Assembly: GCA_023376005.1 (NCBI GenBank)
Contig: CM042152.1
Location: 84,240,561 to 84,304,560 of the forward strand
DNA: 64,000 nucleotides
Reading direction: 5' to 3'
Origin: Doryteuthis pealeii
Taxonomy: Eukaryota > Mollusca > Cephalopoda > Myopsida > Loliginidae
This document shows, one piece after another, positions 22,300 to 33,404 of this stretch. Below the pieces are notes generated by a model. It saw only the letters and a program-made list of their open reading frames with translations, had not been told where the DNA came from and did no database searches. Within the stretch, counting starts at the first letter, position 1, and each line of letters begins with the position of its first letter. The translations under genes and the position numbers were made by a program.

Positions 22300-22400
22300 T
22301 ATTTTGAAGAGCGAGTTCGATCCTCGCTGGGTGCCCCATACTTGTGACCATCCTTACCCGAGGCGAACGGGTTGGGCATATACCAACCAAACCTGCATAC
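22300..22400 (+). repeat. tRNA-like B-box fragment
   Basis: GCGAGTTCGATCCTCGCTGG and GGGTGCCCCATACTTGTG match the 3' half of the short tRNA-like SINE. Confidence 0.45.
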
Positions 22401-22489
22401 CAACTGTATGTAAAAATGGTTTTTACCCGCCTCCTCATGAGAACAGGAGTGGAATATTTATGCGACTTCCCTAACGCGTACACCTGGGT

Positions 22490-23100
22490 GATTTGATTTG
22501 GTTTGGTTTGCTGTACGGCATATCAACCTCAGTGGGTCATTTAATGCCGATAAAGTTTTTAAATAAATCAATTCTTAATGGATAATACAATTTTATTTAT
22601 GAACTCATGTTTTTCTATTTAACCCATTGATAGGACCCTAACAGGTACTACCACTCCGGGCCAGAGTGGACCAGGGAGCAATGGTGATGAAAGGGTGCTT
22701 CACATTCCCCAAATCTCCAAAACTGGAACCTCACCATCAGATAGAGTTTAACGTCATTCCCAGGACAAGTAGACCCACAGTCACCGCCTTCTAGCACCCA
22801 TATGATAAAAAGGGATTAGGGCTTGCCATAAGGGCAATAGTGTTGGGAAAATCATATAGGTATTGGGGCTTGACGTGACCAGCCGATTGATCGAAGGGGG
22901 CCTCTCCGACCGCCCATCTAGCCCAAGGTAGAGTGTTGCAAGTCATTGAACTGCTCATCCACCTGGGTTCAATCCTTAAGCATCACGGGTCACCACCCAC
23001 GGCCAACAGGTGGCACCATTGGGGGAATCTTACCCCTCTGCAGAGGTACAGTCGGTGCATTCTAACGCCCGAGCCGACAGGGCGGACACCTGCATGAGGA
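22490..23100 (+). mobile_element. CAGTGGGTCATTTAATGCC repeat, copy 1
   Basis: A roughly 600-bp interspersed unit from TACGGCATATCAACCTCAG to CCGAGCCGACAGGGCGGAC. Inner blocks include CTAACAGGTACTACCACTCC and CCGATTGATCG. No protein frame is consistent between copies. Unclassified, SINE-like or composite. Confidence 0.7.
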
Positions 23101-23175
23101 ATAGATATTGCTCAGCTTCTTCGGCCACTAAACCCCTTCAAGTAATGACCTCTGATCCTATCCATTTAAGTGTAG

Positions 23176-23605
23176 TGGTTTGGTTTCGTTTGTTTTGTTT
23201 TACGGCATATCTACCTCAGTGGGTCATTTGATGCCAGCAAAGTTTTGAAATGAATTCATTCTTAATGGATACTCAATATTTTTATAAATACATTTTTCTA
23301 TTTAACCCATAGATGGGACCCTAACAGGTACTACCACTCCGGGTCAGAGTGGACCTGAGAGCAATGGTGATGAAGGGGTGCTCCACATTCCCCAAACCTC
23401 CAAAACTGGAACCTCACCATCAGATAGAGTTTAACGTCATTCCCAGGACATGTTGACCCTCAGCCACCGCCTTCTAGCACCCATATGATAAAAGTTGGGG
23501 CTTGCCATAAGGGCAATAGGGTTGGGGCAATCATTTAGTTGCTAGGGCTTGACGTGACCATCCGATTGATCGGAGGGGGCCTCTCCGACCGCCTATCTAG
23601 CTTAA
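23176..23605 (+). mobile_element. CAGTGGGTCATTTAATGCC repeat, copy 2 (3' truncated)
   Basis: Same blocks through CCGATTGATCGGAGGGGGC, then breaks into the next element. Confidence 0.7.
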
Positions 23606-24045
23606 AGTGTAGTGGTGAACTGACATCAATAAAAAATGTATTAGTATTATTTGTATTATTCGGACTATTGTCCTCATCTTCATTGTTATCTGTACAACGT
23701 TTCGGCCAATGTGCCCTCCGGCCTTCTTCATGTATTTCTTGTCGGACTCGGGAACTTTCTCGGGCTCGGGAACCATCTCTTCGAACTCGGGAACCTTCTT
23801 GTCGTAATCGGAAACCTTCTTGTCGTAATCGGGAGCCATCACGAAACTTTGAACCTAACCCTTTATTCAGTCCACGGGGGTATTCTGTTCTCATTCCGCT
23901 ATCCATAGCTGGGGTACAGGTGTTAAACTGTGTTAATTATTATTCTGTGTTACTGCTGCCCTGACCAGGATTGAACCTGCAGTCTAGAGATAACTGTCAC
24001 TTAGAACTGTCTTAACCAAACTCCTTTATCCACTATGCTATGTGT
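23606..24045 (-). mobile_element. tRNA-headed element with hammerhead-like core
   Basis: Minus strand: a tRNA-like head (about 24045-23960, ending GGTTCAATCCTGGTCAGG), a body starting AATAATTAACACAG, a short CGGGAACCTTCTTGTCG-type minisatellite (23745-23845) and a TGAAGA/GGCCG...CGGCC/GAAAC motif at about 23735-23697. Copies at 45441-45840 and 51455-51715. Confidence 0.6.
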
Positions 24046-24180
24046 CCAATTGAAGGTTTCCGAGTTCGAAAAGAAGGTTCCCGAGTCCGACAAGAAATAC
24101 TTGAAGAAGGCCGGAGGGCACATCGGCAGAAACCGAATAATACAAACAATACTAATTATCAAGCCTCATCTAAAAAAAAT
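24046..24180 (+). repeat. Inverted partial copy of the preceding element
   Basis: Carries GAGTTCGAAAAGAAGGTTCC and TTGAAGAAGGCCGGAGGG in + orientation, so two copies face away from a shared tRNA-like head. Confidence 0.55.
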
Positions 24181-24493
24181 TCAGAGAAATAGTAAAGAAA
24201 ATGTATCTAAAGGTAAAAATCACTCCCCCCTTGTTTTTTCAAATAAAATGTCTTAACCCAAAGTCTCGTCCCCGGAGCTTGTTGAAAATCTCACTCTAAT
24301 CAGATAGGTATTCATCAACAGTTAGCAGATTAGACCCTACTAATGTAAGACCCTGCTGAGATAAAGGGGCCAGAGTTATCTGCCCCTTGTTCCCTTTTTG
24401 TGTATTTGTCCTTGTTGAGGAAGCACAGGTTATGTCATTATAAGTAAAAGTCACCTCGTGTGTTAAACAGTGCAACATAGATTTGACACATTG

Positions 24494-24605
24494 GGACACC
24501 TCACGTGGTGTAATGGTTAGCAAGATAGATTTGCAGACGATTGTTCGTGAGTTCGATTCTCATTAGGCGCCCCCATACTTCTGGCCCGTCAGATCTAATC
24601 TAAGC
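24494..24605 (+). mobile_element. Short tRNA-like SINE
   Basis: CACGTGGTGTAATGGTTAGC and GTGAGTTCGATTCTCATTAG. Not a functional tRNA. Confidence 0.6.
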
Positions 24606-24663
24606 TTAGTAAATAACTATATTTGACACACTGAGTTCAACCGTGCAACATATGTCTTATTGA

Positions 24664-25170
24664 GTTCATTCTCCCATCTTTGTTTAATGGCATATTAATC
24701 CTAGTGGGTTATTTAATGCCATAGCCATCCTTGTAGAAGAACAGTAGTGATACTATTTAACCCATAGCTGGAGGAATGAGGAGTTTCATACTTTTCTCAA
24801 GGGTATTAGTCTGAAAGTGAATGTAATAGCATGGGTTATTTAATGCCAAACTCATCCTTGTAGAAGAACAGTAGTGGTGCTATTTAACCTATAACTGGGA
24901 GGACGAGGGGGTTCATACCTTTCCCAAGGGTATTAGTCTGAAAGTGAACCTAAAGCGTACTTACATTTTTTGTGTAGTTGTTTCATAAGAGGTTTTTTTT
25001 TTTTGCACACGGTCCGATCGAGTACGAATAATTTTTAAACAGGTCTATTTGATCCATAGATGATACCCAAACTGGTCAGAGTGGACCTGGGAGTAATGGC
25101 AATGAAATAGCACTTCACACTTCCCTGTTTTACAGAACTGGGGTCTCACCATCAGCAGTTTAGTTAGTCT
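24664..25170 (+). repeat. Decayed fragments of SINE and TAATGCC repeats
   Basis: Two near-copies of a GGGTTATTTAATGCCA...GTAGAAGAACAGTAGTG unit (24708 and 24836), then a piece of the ACTGGTCAGAGTGGACCTGG block at 25070-25160. Confidence 0.5.
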
Positions 25171-25343
25171 CTGTGTTTTCTAAGTGTTATATCACGAGAT
25201 GGAAAGATACACATGAGAATGGTATACTTTATACATTTATTAAACACCAGCATATTAGTATATATATATATATTCTATGATTATTGAGCACACTTTACTA
25301 ATAAATACAGGAAATTATTATTAATATTATATATATATATATA

Positions 25344-25996
25344 CTAGCAAATATATGCACCCTCCGGGTGCAAGTATTTAAGTTTTAATGTAATAAAATA
25401 TTGTATTAAATTAGAAAGGCTAATGAAACTAAATAAGAATACAGATAAAAAGATTTGAAACAGAGGGAGTATAATAAAAGATTTGAAACAGAGGGAGTAT
25501 AATAAAAATGGAACAACTGAAACTTACTCTTCCATCACTCTCGTCTTTCATTGTTATTTTTCTAAATTAAGTATTTAGTTAAAAGAGGAAGTAAAGAATA
25601 AAATGACAGTTATTTTATCTTGTTAATGGATTTCATTTAAGATTCATTGAAGAGATTTTTGCTTATATTCATTAAAATAAAACCAAACAGTTAGAAATCA
25701 ATAATACTAAGCACATATTTATTAAATTCGATTTTTTAATATTAATATGCAAATTAGCCTTCCTGTTCACACTGTAAACCGCTATTTTATTGTATATATA
25801 AATATAATTGCATGTCATCCGTACGTAGACATAGTTAACAGTATTAATAATGTAAGACAATTTTATTAATAATTGCGATTTAGATAAAGATAAAATCATG
25901 GAGAATGTGATGTAAATAACTAAGGGAATTGTGACTTGAGTAGGAATATAGTTTCGGTTACAGACAGAAAAACACACAATCTCCATTATAATAAGA
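25344..25996 (-). mobile_element. Helitron family 1, copy E
   Basis: CTAG at 25344 beside the intact GCACCCTCCGGGTGC hairpin; TC end at 25996, then T. Inside (TA)n. The 104-codon frame is open (25986-25672). A 29-bp stretch ending GAGGGAGTATAATAAAA is duplicated in tandem near the 3' end, as in copies F and H, marking a sublineage. Confidence 0.85.
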
Positions 25997-25999
25997 TAA

Positions 26000-26200
26000 G
26001 ATATATATATATATATATATATATGTTCCGATGTAGAGAAGATAACACTCTCGAAAATTTAACAGAATAAAACGAAACTTAACACTTAAAAAACCGAGTT
26101 TCTAATATTTTTAATGCTTCACACTAAACCCCAAACAAAATATATAAACTACAAAATACATATACCACAAATAGACGGATATATAGACACATACAAACAT

Positions 26201-26264
<64 letters not shown>

Positions 26265-26340
26265 CTCTTATAAACGGATTCATATAAACACAGAACAAAT
26301 AAGTACAAACACTAAATAGAGGAGGGTCAATTTGGCCTAG
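26000..26340 (-). mobile_element. (TA)n-bounded block, first of two near-identical copies
   Basis: GATGTAGAGAAGATAACACT, TTAACAGAATAAAACGAAAC and ATATACCACAAATAGACGG recur at 29804-30000. Both copies are bounded by (TA)n and (CA)n. A weak hammerhead-like CTGATG...AGAG/CTCT...GAAA pattern is visible in the 29.8 kb copy. Confidence 0.5.
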
Positions 26341-26532
26341 CCAACGCAGCAAAGTCAGTCCGAATATTATTCAGCTAGTTAATCCCTTTTAATCGTCTGC
26401 TATTTGATGGCCTGGTAGAGTGCTGAACGAATGTTTAGCTACTCTACAACACTAAGTCACACCGACAGGGCGATTCGAACTCTGGTCGTCATTTCCACAA
26501 CTTTTATTTCCTCTTTTTATATACAATCATAT

Positions 26533-27137
26533 GTTTGGTTTGTTTTGTTTTGTTTTACGGCATATCAACCTCAGTGAGTCATTTAATGCCGATAAAGTTT
26601 TTAAATGAATCAATTCTTAATGGATAATACAATTTTTTTATAAATACATTTTTCTATTTAACCCATAGATGGGACCTTAACAGGTACTACCACTCCGGGT
26701 CAGAGTGGACCAGGGAGCAATGGTGATGAAGGGGCGCTCCACATTCCCCAAACCTCAAAAACTGAAACCTCACCATCAGATAGAGTTTAACGTCATTCCC
26801 AGGACATGTAGACCCGCAGCCACCGCCTTCTAGCACCCATATGATAAAAAGGGATTGGGGCTTACCATAAGGGCAATAAGGTTGGGAAAATCATATAGGT
26901 GCTAGGGCTTGACGTGACCAGCCGATTGATCGGAGGGGGCCTCTCCGACCGCCCGTCTAGGCCAAGATAGGGCCAAAGTGGAGTATTGCACGTCATGAAC
27001 TGCTCATCCACCCGGGCTCTATCCTTAAGCATCACGGGTCGCCACCCACGGCCAACAGGTGGCACCATTGGGGGAGTCTTACCCCTCTGCAGAGATGCAG
27101 TCGGTGCATTCTAACGCCCAAGCCGACAGGGCGGACA
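26533..27137 (+). mobile_element. CAGTGGGTCATTTAATGCC repeat, copy 3 (full)
   Basis: Complete from TACGGCATATCAACCTCAG to GCCGACAGGGCGGAC. Confidence 0.75.
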
Positions 27138-27139
27138 AT

Positions 27140-27700
27140 CATATGTGAAGAAAAGTTAAAATGATAAACAGTATAGTTAAGTGGGAAAAATATAATACCG
27201 TACGTGCTGACTTGCGCGTGTTTTGACAATATAATTTAGATACAATGCGATCTAAATAACTTTATTTAAATTACATTGTATTAAAATTATATTGTCGAAA
27301 CATTGCGAGTGTCAGTACGTACTATATCATATTTATTCTTCTTAACTATATTGTTTTTCCTTTTATCTTTTCTTCAAATTGTTGCATCTAATTGTATTTT
27401 CGTTTACCCACATAATCATATGGATAGATAATTTTTTATTTAAAAATAAATGCATCAATTTTGTTGAATTTTAGAAAATAAAATGAAGGGAGTGTAATTC
27501 ACTCTTTGTTATATGAACGTTTTTTTCGGTCACCTAAGCGATGATATCAGATCGCATGATAATTTTTAATGAGAAAAAAAGCACTGGTTTGTTTAATTTA
27601 TTTTTAAAATTCAATATTTATTACTAGGTGAGATACCTGTCTTTCGCTGGGTAAGAGTTCATGACGATTTGTAGTAACCTGGAAAACAAGATTCTGCAAG
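27140..27700. other. Inverted repeat around 27215-27310, rest unassigned
   Basis: TTTTGACAATATAATTTAGA (27219) is partly mirrored by ATTATATTGTCGAAACATTG (27286). Nothing else recognised. Confidence 0.4.
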
Positions 27701-27704
27701 TATC

Positions 27705-27960
27705 CAAGTTTCGGAAGGCGGTTTAGTAGAGCGTCCGACTAGGAACCACAACGTACCGGGTTCGATACCGGCACCTCGCCAACTCAGCGTATGAGTAGCA
27801 CAGAGATCCATCTGTGCGGTAAAGCGAGGAGCTGATGGTAGGTGTGGCGCTTCACCCCAGACGCCAAAAAACAATCTCCTTGGTCTAGCGCTAGTGAAAA
27901 GGAGATAGACTCCCTAGCTGTCCGGCTGATACCGACTTTAAGCCACCCCGACGACTTACT
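27705..27960 (+). mobile_element. tRNA-derived SINE (TAGCTCAGTCGG family)
   Basis: The A box is damaged; B box GGGTTCGATACCGG and the conserved body through CACCCCGACGACTTAC are intact. Confidence 0.75.
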
Positions 27961-28119
27961 TTTACACCTTCGCGGGTTGTATATGTTCATGTGGTGAAGC
28001 CATATAGTAGTACTGACATGGCTACAGACTTTATTTCCTAAGAGAGATTAGATCAGACATAACTACTCTAAATGTAATCCTATATGAACATTATGTAGCT
28101 TGAACATTTCTTAGATAAT

Positions 28120-28975
28120 TTTGGTCCTCTGTGGATCACATCCCTACTTCTCCACATAGGGGATTCAAAAAGTAATGCCATTTTGTTTAGGACAGGTATA
28201 ATTACCAACACAGGAACATGTATCATACATCAAAATGAAGCTGGTCCTCTGTGGATCACATCCCTACTTCTCCCCAAAGTCACCGTTTCTCTTAATAGCA
28301 ATGTTCCACCTTCAAAAAGTAATGCCATTTTGTTTAGGACAGGTATAATTACCAACACAGGAACATGTATCATACATCAAAATGAAGCTGGTCCTCTGTG
28401 GATCACATCCCTACTTCTCCCCAAAGTCACCGTTTCTCTTAATAGCAATGTTCCACCTTCAAAAAGTAATGCCATTTTGTTTAGGACAGGTATAATTACC
28501 AACACAGGAACATGTATCATACATCAAAATGAAGCTGGTCCTCTGTGGATCACATCCCTACTTCTCCACATAGTCACCGTTTCTCTCAATAGCAATGTTC
28601 TACCTTCGAATGAGAGTATGTATCGTAAAATTCTGTTGACTGTTATTTGAACCACTTCTTCATTCCAGATTTCACTTCATCGGCATTGAAATAAGATTTG
28701 CCTCTCAAACGCTCTTTCATGAAGGCGCTAAATCTGGTGCGTATGGAGGATGCAGTAAAGTTGTCCACCCAAATGAGGCGATTTTCTTCCTTATCCTGAT
28801 GGTTGTGTGTGGTCGAGCATTGTCATGCAGAAGGAAGACATTGTCGATTGGCAAGTTAGGTATTACTCATCGGATTCTGAATTTGAGCCTCGTTAGGGTC
28901 TCAATGTAGGCTTTAGTTTCACATTTAAAAAAACTTCCCATGAAATAAAGAAAATGGTATTACTTTTTGACTCAT
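28120..28975 (-). mobile_element. Mariner transposase 3' half plus 147-bp tandem repeats
   Basis: Minus strand 28860-28660 encodes LLHDNARPHTTIR, KIASFGWTTLLHPPYAPDLAPS, then EVKSGMKKWFK. The HDNARPH and PPYAPDLAPSD motifs carry the last two acidic residues of the mariner catalytic triad. Stops and a deletion make it inactive. From 28190 to 28640 a 147-bp unit of the element end is repeated three times. Confidence 0.75.
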
Positions 28976-28991
28976 CCTTATATTTCTTGTG

Positions 28992-29290
28992 TAGGGTCTG
29001 CTGACCTTACATGCCCGGCCTCGGCTGGGGTCCAGTGTGCTTCGGCCACTGGATCAGGTTAAAGTATAAGTTAATAGCGTCGATTCCAGGGGGCTTTCCC
29101 CCCATGCAATACCTGCCCCCTTGGTGGCAGGGCTAGGTTTATTGCCCAGCGCCTGAGGCGCCCCTCTTGAGGGGGAATGCCGAGGGGATCGACGCAATTT
29201 TTGTTCTTTCCCACCCATGAGCTTCGGCTTGTGGGTGGGCGCACATTAAAACGAGGCCTTGTGCCCAGCCCATACAAGTGGGGTATGAGG
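28992..29290 (+). mobile_element. SINE-like repeat, GGCCTCGGCTGGGG family
   Basis: CCCGGCCTCGGCTGGGGTCC, CAATACCTGCCCCCTTGG and GGGATCGACGCAATTTTTG blocks, shared with the array in intron 3. Confidence 0.7.
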
Positions 29291-29687
29291 CAAATATACC
29301 TTATATTTCTTTTCTAAAGTATTAGCAAAAATGAAATTTTACTAGCTGTAAACTCATTCTCACTATAGTGCCTCACCCTAAACAAAGAAAAGAGAATTTG
29401 GATTCGGGGGTAGGGCAAACCTTAAAGTCAATAATTTTTCTTTGGATTGTCCAATTTCTGTAAATTTGGAATCAATAGAAGCAGAGGGAAGATGAATTAA
29501 AATTCTACTCGTGGGTATCGTTCGTGTTAAGACAACGCACCTGTGAATGAAATGCCGCGAATGTAATCGAGAACTTTATTTTCAATTGTCCAGTACTAGA
29601 AAAAAAAAACTAGTATATATATATATATATTCTATGATTATTGAGCACACTTTACTAATAAATACAGGAAATTATTATCAATATTAA

Positions 29688-29729
<42 letters not shown>

Positions 29730-29757
29730 AAAAATATATATATATATATATGAAAAA

Positions 29758-29803
<46 letters not shown>

Positions 29804-29808
<5 letters not shown>

Positions 29809-29974
29809 CTGATGTAGAGAAGATAACACTCTCGAAAATTTAACAGAATAAAACGAAAGTTAACACTTAAAAAACCGAGTTTCTAATATTTTGAATGCTT
29901 CATACTAAACCCCAAACAAAATATATATACCACAAAATACATATACCACAAATAGACGGATATATAGACACATA

Positions 29975-30060
<86 letters not shown>
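29804..30060 (-). mobile_element. (TA)n-bounded block, second copy
   Basis: Near-identical to 26025-26262 (see there). Flanked on the left by 29696-29803 (TA)n with A-rich interruptions and on the right by (CA)n, (TA)n and (TAGA)n. Confidence 0.5.
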
Positions 30061-30071
<11 letters not shown>

Positions 30072-30311
30072 CAATAGCAGAATTTGAAAAAAAGTGAAGA
30101 AAAAAATGAATATATAAACAAACAGGAAAATCACACCAATAAAATCGACGGTGAAATAATTAAAAAAAGAAAAAAAAATTACTGATGGGACGGCAATGTG
30201 GAAATAAATTCTGAAGGTTTATATCCTCTCTTCATTTTTTTAAATTTATTTATAATACTCTGTATATGTAAAAAATATATACACAAATATTTATATGTAC
30301 GTTTGAATTTT

Positions 30312-30351
<40 letters not shown>

Positions 30352-30387
30352 TCAGTAAATGAAGGAAAAAAACTCTAAACTTGCTTC

Positions 30388-30435
30388 ATTACAATAATTT
30401 TTTTCAACCGTATTACTACGGCATCTTCAGGTAAT
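30388..30435 (-). ncRNA. Hammerhead ribozyme motif (type I)
   Basis: Minus strand: stem I ATTAC pairs with GTAAT. Core CTGAAGA; stem II CCGTA/TACGG with a GTAA tetraloop, plus G-U and U-U pairs at its base; GAAA; an A/T-only stem III. Right beside (CA)n/(TA)n at 30436-30621. The weak stem III makes activity uncertain. Confidence 0.5.
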
Positions 30436-30621
<186 letters not shown>

Positions 30622-30626
30622 GAAGC

Positions 30627-30873
30627 GCGTGGTGTAATGGTTAAAGTCATAGGAAATGGACTCGTCGCCCCGAGTTCAAATCCTGGACGTGTTAATTGCA
30701 TTTCACTTAGCGCTAATACCCTTGGGAAAGGTATGAATCCGACTCTCCCGCCAGCTATGGGTAAATAGCAGGGCAGAGTGGGTTCTTTAACCATGGCTAG
30801 GTAACCATTCTAGGAGAAGGAAAAATCTGAATTCAAACCTGTTGAACCTTGTGTCGTATCCTGCTCGTGCGGA
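30627..30873 (+). mobile_element. tRNA-derived SINE (TGGTGTAATGGTTAGAGTCG family), full
   Basis: GCGTGGTGTAATGGTTAAAG, GAGTTCAAATCCTGG and the body through AACCTGTTGAACC. Bounded on both sides by (TA)n. Confidence 0.7.
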
Positions 30874-30879
30874 GGAGTT

Positions 30880-30936
<57 letters not shown>

Positions 30937-31224
30937 TTTGCAAACAGTGTTTAATTACTTATAAACTTTAGCCCCTATCAGTCGTTGATTTCGTTGTGTA
31001 GATTAAATCTAAAAAATATTGTGTCGAATGCAATTAATGGCTATAAATATATATTTATGAATATGTAATAATTATTTGTAGTTTCTAATACCGGAATTTC
31101 GAACAAAAACAATCTGTTTCAAGAACGTGATTTCAAACCGTTTAAATTACCATAAAACCGTGTGGTCACGAACTAGTGTTAAACTAATAAAAAGAACATT
31201 TATATATATATATATATATATATA

Positions 31225-31402
31225 CCAATCCCTCTGCACGCGCAGGATGGGACTCATTGTCAATTTCTTAAGCACGTTTGAATTCAAAGTTTTCCGTCTC
31301 CTCGACTGCATTCATACCTTACCCGAGAGTATTATCGATATGTGAAAGGCAAACGGGTTTTTCCAGCATTTGAACTCGGTTTGCCGTGTCCATGTCCTAC
31401 AA

Positions 31403-31403
<1 letters not shown>
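31225..31403 (-). mobile_element. tRNA-derived SINE (same family), reverse
   Basis: CGCAGGATGGGACTCATTGT, AGCACGTTTGAATTC and TTTGAACTCGGTTTGCCG blocks. (TA)n on both sides again. Confidence 0.6.
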
Positions 31404-31491
<88 letters not shown>

Positions 31492-31517
31492 TGTCTGTCT
31501 GTCTGTCTGTCTGTCTG
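31404..31517. repeat. Compound (TA)n(TG)n(TCTG)n microsatellite
   Basis: TA to about 31452, TG to about 31488, then TCTG/TGTC units. Confidence 0.95.
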
Positions 31518-32022
31518 CAATAGGATAGGTTGGTTTTTCACTTTTGTAAAACTATCAAATTCTCTCAGTGAAAGTTGTGTTGGTATAATAAACACTGATA
31601 CTAAAAACTAAATATTTTACTTGCACCATTGTTTGAAGAAGTAGCATCAAAGATCGTCTACTAAAATGCACCAAAATACCTCTGTTTCTATCAAAATTTA
31701 GCCGAGAAATTGGTTAGAAAATATAGCAATTTCAATATTTAAAACAGTAAAGGTCGTCGTTTTAAACAAAATAAATAAAATATTATAGCTAGTATTCAAA
31801 ATGAAAATATGCCCCCATTACCACCGACACCTCCAATATGCGACTTTTTTTACCTAATAATTAAGCTGTAACAGTGATAACATTTTAAAAGATTGAAATC
31901 TATTTCCAGGAACAAAGGCAAGGTTTTAAAGAAAAATATTTTGTGTGGTAATTGTTTAGGTTAATTTGCAACTTTCACCAAATGAAAAGACATTACAGTT
32001 CCAAAATCGACCTACCCTAGTG
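31518..32022 (+). mobile_element. TAGGGTAGGTCGATTTT-family element
   Basis: Continuous copy: GGATAGGTTGGTTTTTCAC at the left, AAAATCGACCTACCCTAG at the right, with the AGCTGTAACAGTGATAACAT block inside. Supplies an unoccupied reference for the Helitron insertion at 34678. Confidence 0.6.
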
Positions 32023-32233
32023 TGCAATGAGAATTTTAGTGGAGAAGCTGTACATGATAGTAATATTGTATAAGAGCAATACACTTAAAATGCTCTTGGA
32101 AAATAAAGCAATTTCGCGTCCAATTTGCGAGTGAATAATACGTCATTTTCTAATCATCAAAATTCTCGATTTAACGAAGTTAACATTAAAATTCTAATTA
32201 GAATCCGTAATTTCATTATAAAACAGAACAAAA

Positions 32234-33085
32234 TCTACACATATATAAAGGGCAGTTGGTGTATATGTATGTACGTATGTATGTCCGGTTGGTGTATATG
32301 TATGTACGTATGTATGTCCGGATGAAATTAAGAAAATACAATAATTAACAACAAAATAAATGTATATATACACATTAGATATCCTCGATTTTTGCTTTTT
32401 ACGCAACAGCTTTGAAGGTATAATAAGCTGCACTCGGTTTGTTAAAAGTGTTGGAAGCAAAAATATGCACTGTTCCGCAAACGACTTCAACCTATAAGAA
32501 GAAAAAAATCATACAAACTTCATCTATACACATATAAAGGACAGTTGGTGTGTATGTATGTCCGGAGGAAACAGTTGGTGTGTATGTATGTCCGGAGGAA
32601 ACAGTTGGTGTGTATGTATGTCCAGAGGAAACAGTTGGTGTGTATGTATGTTCAGAAGAAACTATAAAAATATAGCAACAACAAAGTAAATATATGTACA
32701 CATTAAATATCACCAGCTCTTGCTTTTTGTGCAAAAATTATGAAGATTTGATTTATATTCGAAGATATATAGAAATTAAAATATACATAGAAATAGCATT
32801 GAAATCAAAATATACATAGAAATAGCATTGAAATTAAAATATACATAGAAATAGCATTGAAATCAAAATATACATAGAAATAGCATTGAAATCAAAATAT
32901 ACATAGAAATAGCATTGAAATCAAAATATACATAGAAATAGCATTGAAATCAAAATATACATAGAAATAGCATTGAAATTCTACTAAAATGTACATCATT
33001 TGTAAATCTGAAAAATAAACAAATCAATACATCATGTTTTTTTTGCCCTCCCTCTACCCAGGTGATACTAGGTAGCCGCTTCTAA
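32234..33085 (+). mobile_element. Composite Helitron (family 3) carrying a host exon fragment
   Basis: Begins TCTACACATATATAAAGG after A; ends CTAA before T at 33086, after a CTACC/GGTAG hairpin. Structure: Helitron 5' part (32234-32402), an inverted 120-bp piece of the VWA/chitin-binding gene (32403-32522), then a second whole Helitron (32523-33085) starting TCTATACACATATAAAGG. The second contains a 30-bp x4 array (GTATGTATGTCCGGAGG, 32545-32660) and a 30-bp x8 array (ATATACATAGAAATAGCATT, 32775-32978). Simple relatives are at 40424 and 55324-55709. Confidence 0.75.
32403..32491 (-). pseudogene. Captured exon 5 fragment, inverted
   Basis: The reverse complement matches the first 89 bases of exon 5 (55741-55829) with about two mismatches, and 32492-32522 continues with that exon's acceptor AG and 3' intron end. 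It corresponds to residues about 419-448 of the protein. The left junction shares GCAA with the Helitron, a 4-bp microhomology. No continuing exon, so not functional. Confidence 0.85.
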
Positions 33086-33234
33086 TACTTACATAAAGAA
33101 GAAATCTTTTTTTAAATCTATAAATGTTACAATGAATAATTTCAAAATACTGGACTTTAATTGCCTGCATTTTTTTTTTTTTTTTTAGATAAGGCATGAT
33201 AATATGTATTATTTAGATTTTCTGTACTGTTGCC

Positions 33235-33335
33235 CTCATCTTTATTGTTATATATATAATGTTTCGGCCGATGTGCTCTCCGGCCTTCTTCAGGTGTTTC
33301 TTGTCATAATCGGGAACAACTTCGAATCGAATGTT
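33235..33335 (-). mobile_element. Fragment of tRNA-headed hammerhead-like element
   Basis: Minus strand CTGAAGA (33293), GGCCG...CGGCC stem and GAAAC (33261); head missing. Confidence 0.55.
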
Positions 33336-33404
33336 TTATTTAATCTATTGGGGTAGATTGTTGAATTTTTTTTTCTTTTTGAAAACAGTATAGAATGCTT
33401 AACA

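Noticed and set aside
23535..23964. Overlapping ORFs rich in Arg/Glu/Pro on both strands
   Set aside because: They follow a 24-bp minisatellite in the tRNA-headed repeat and are not conserved among its copies.
28183..28650. 155-codon + strand ORF with three repeats
   Set aside because: It runs through a 147-bp tandem repeat of a mariner end; 147 is divisible by three, so the open frame is automatic. The real coding trace is on the other strand.
32775..32978. CRISPR-like array (regular 30-bp units)
   Set aside because: Units are directly tandem with no variable spacers; it is a minisatellite inside a Helitron in a eukaryotic genome.
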